The notes under the pieces are model-generated. The model was given only the letters and a program-made list of their open reading frames with translations, was not told the origin of the DNA and ran no database searches. A stretch of 37,040 nucleotides of DNA from Spirochaetota bacterium (GTDB taxonomy: Bacteria; Spirochaetota; Spirochaetia; Treponematales; UBA12059), in NCBI GenBank assembly GCA_003247225.1, contig QKAK01000153.1, positions 1 to 37,040 of the forward strand, in the 5' to 3' direction. Below are positions 36,691 to 37,040 of this stretch, piece after piece; within the stretch, counting starts at the first letter, position 1, and the number at the start of each line of letters is the position of its first letter. Made by a program: the position numbers and the translations under genes.

Positions 36691-37040
36691 AAATCGCTCG
36701 GATCGCTAGAACCTGTACGTGAACCGGCCCGAGATCGACGCCGGAGTTGGAGAACTCGGCTTTCTTGAAGCCGTAGAGCACGTCGTCGTCGATGGTCGAT
36801 ATACCCGAACCGGTCTCGATATGGACCGCCTCGAGCGTCGGCGTACCGTCCGGTCCAGGAGCCGAGACCTTGAACAGGATGACGACCGGCCTGAGCCTAT
36901 TGGACGTCTTATACTCGGCGTTCTTGACGTCGTAGCCGGCGTCCTCGAGCATGATCCAGAGGGACGGCCGCGACTCGTAGTCCGGCTGCCTGTTCTTCTT
37001 GAGCTTCCAGCCCGCTCCGGACTGTTCGTAGAACTTGGCG
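36683..37040 (-). CDS. Unknown protein, C-terminal part (5' end outside window)
   Basis: The minus-strand frame is open from the right window edge to a TAG at 36683, about 118 codons. The ORF track starts at an ATG at 36952, but the upstream 88 nt are also open and read naturally (AKFYEQSGAGWKLKKNRQ...), so that ATG is probably internal. The visible part has alternating hydrophobic strands (RPVVILFKVSAPGPDGT, LEAVHIETGSGISTIDDD, PVHVQVLAIRAIS) suggesting a beta-sandwich. I do not recognise the family. It may be a periplasmic or outer-membrane-associated domain, but no signal is visible here. Confidence 0.7.
   Translation of the reverse strand, partial: AKFYEQSGAGWKLKKNRQPDYESRPSLWIMLEDAGYDVKNAEYKTSNRLRPVVILFKVSAPGPDGTPTLEAVHIETGSGISTIDDDVLYGFKKAEFSNSGVDLGPVHVQVLAIRAISA

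Overview
The window looks like chromosomal core sequence from a high-GC, probably anaerobic spirochaete. The best taxonomic evidence is a FlaB-type core flagellin under a FliA (sigma-28) promoter. An Lpt lipopolysaccharide-export operon indicates a Gram-negative-type envelope. A crotonase/butyryl-CoA dehydrogenase/Etf operon and an [FeFe]-hydrogenase-like sensor indicate fermentative metabolism. No insertion sequence, phage gene, plasmid gene or CRISPR array was seen.

Layout, left to right. (1) 1-4128: lptC-lptA-lptB, then tatD and a dus gene. (2) 4125-5978: a solute-binding lipoprotein divergent from a small unknown gene. (3) 6010-7314: an RNA locus with four serine tRNAs (UGA, GCU, CGA, GGA), one tRNA-Arg(GCG) and the 4.5S SRP RNA. 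Three of the serine tRNAs are each followed by a structured repeat of about 120 bp whose end copies the 3' end of the tRNA before it. (4) 7333-10002: dnaX-ybaB-recR. (5) 10015-12711: an unknown 499-aa protein gene and flaB, both on the minus strand. (6) 12755-15248: a DRTGG protein, a GHKL ATPase and a HydS-like hydrogenase sensor, then a WGR-like protein gene. (7) 15312-17529: a glycoside hydrolase with a cre-like operator, and a DUF1707/LiaF-like protein. (8) 17664-23629: acyl-CoA metabolism genes (MaoC-type hydratase, kal, crt, hbd, bcd, etfB, etfA) behind two strong promoters, one with a TetR/FadR-like palindrome. (9) 23658-29113: two orphan histidine kinases, an ArsB/NhaD-type permease behind a yybP-ykoY (Mn2+) riboswitch, and a C69 peptidase. 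(10) 29110-36625: a macrodomain/AlkX-like glycosylase operon, a divergent Aat-like gene, an NfeD-like gene with two flotillins, and a diguanylate cyclase. (11) The right edge cuts an unknown gene.

Promoters have a consistent form: TTGACA-like (often TTGCCG, TTGAGC or TTGAAG), a 17-bp spacer, then TAnnnT. At seven genes the -10 box ends only 6-8 nt before the start codon and there is no Shine-Dalgarno, which predicts leaderless mRNAs.

The most interesting items are the serine-tRNA-linked structured repeats, which show compensatory changes and AGGA in hairpin loops; the Mn2+-riboswitch-controlled permease; the leaderless promoter class; the hydrogenase-sensor triad without a nearby hydrogenase; and the macrodomain-AlkX gene pair. 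All family assignments come from motif reading without database searches.
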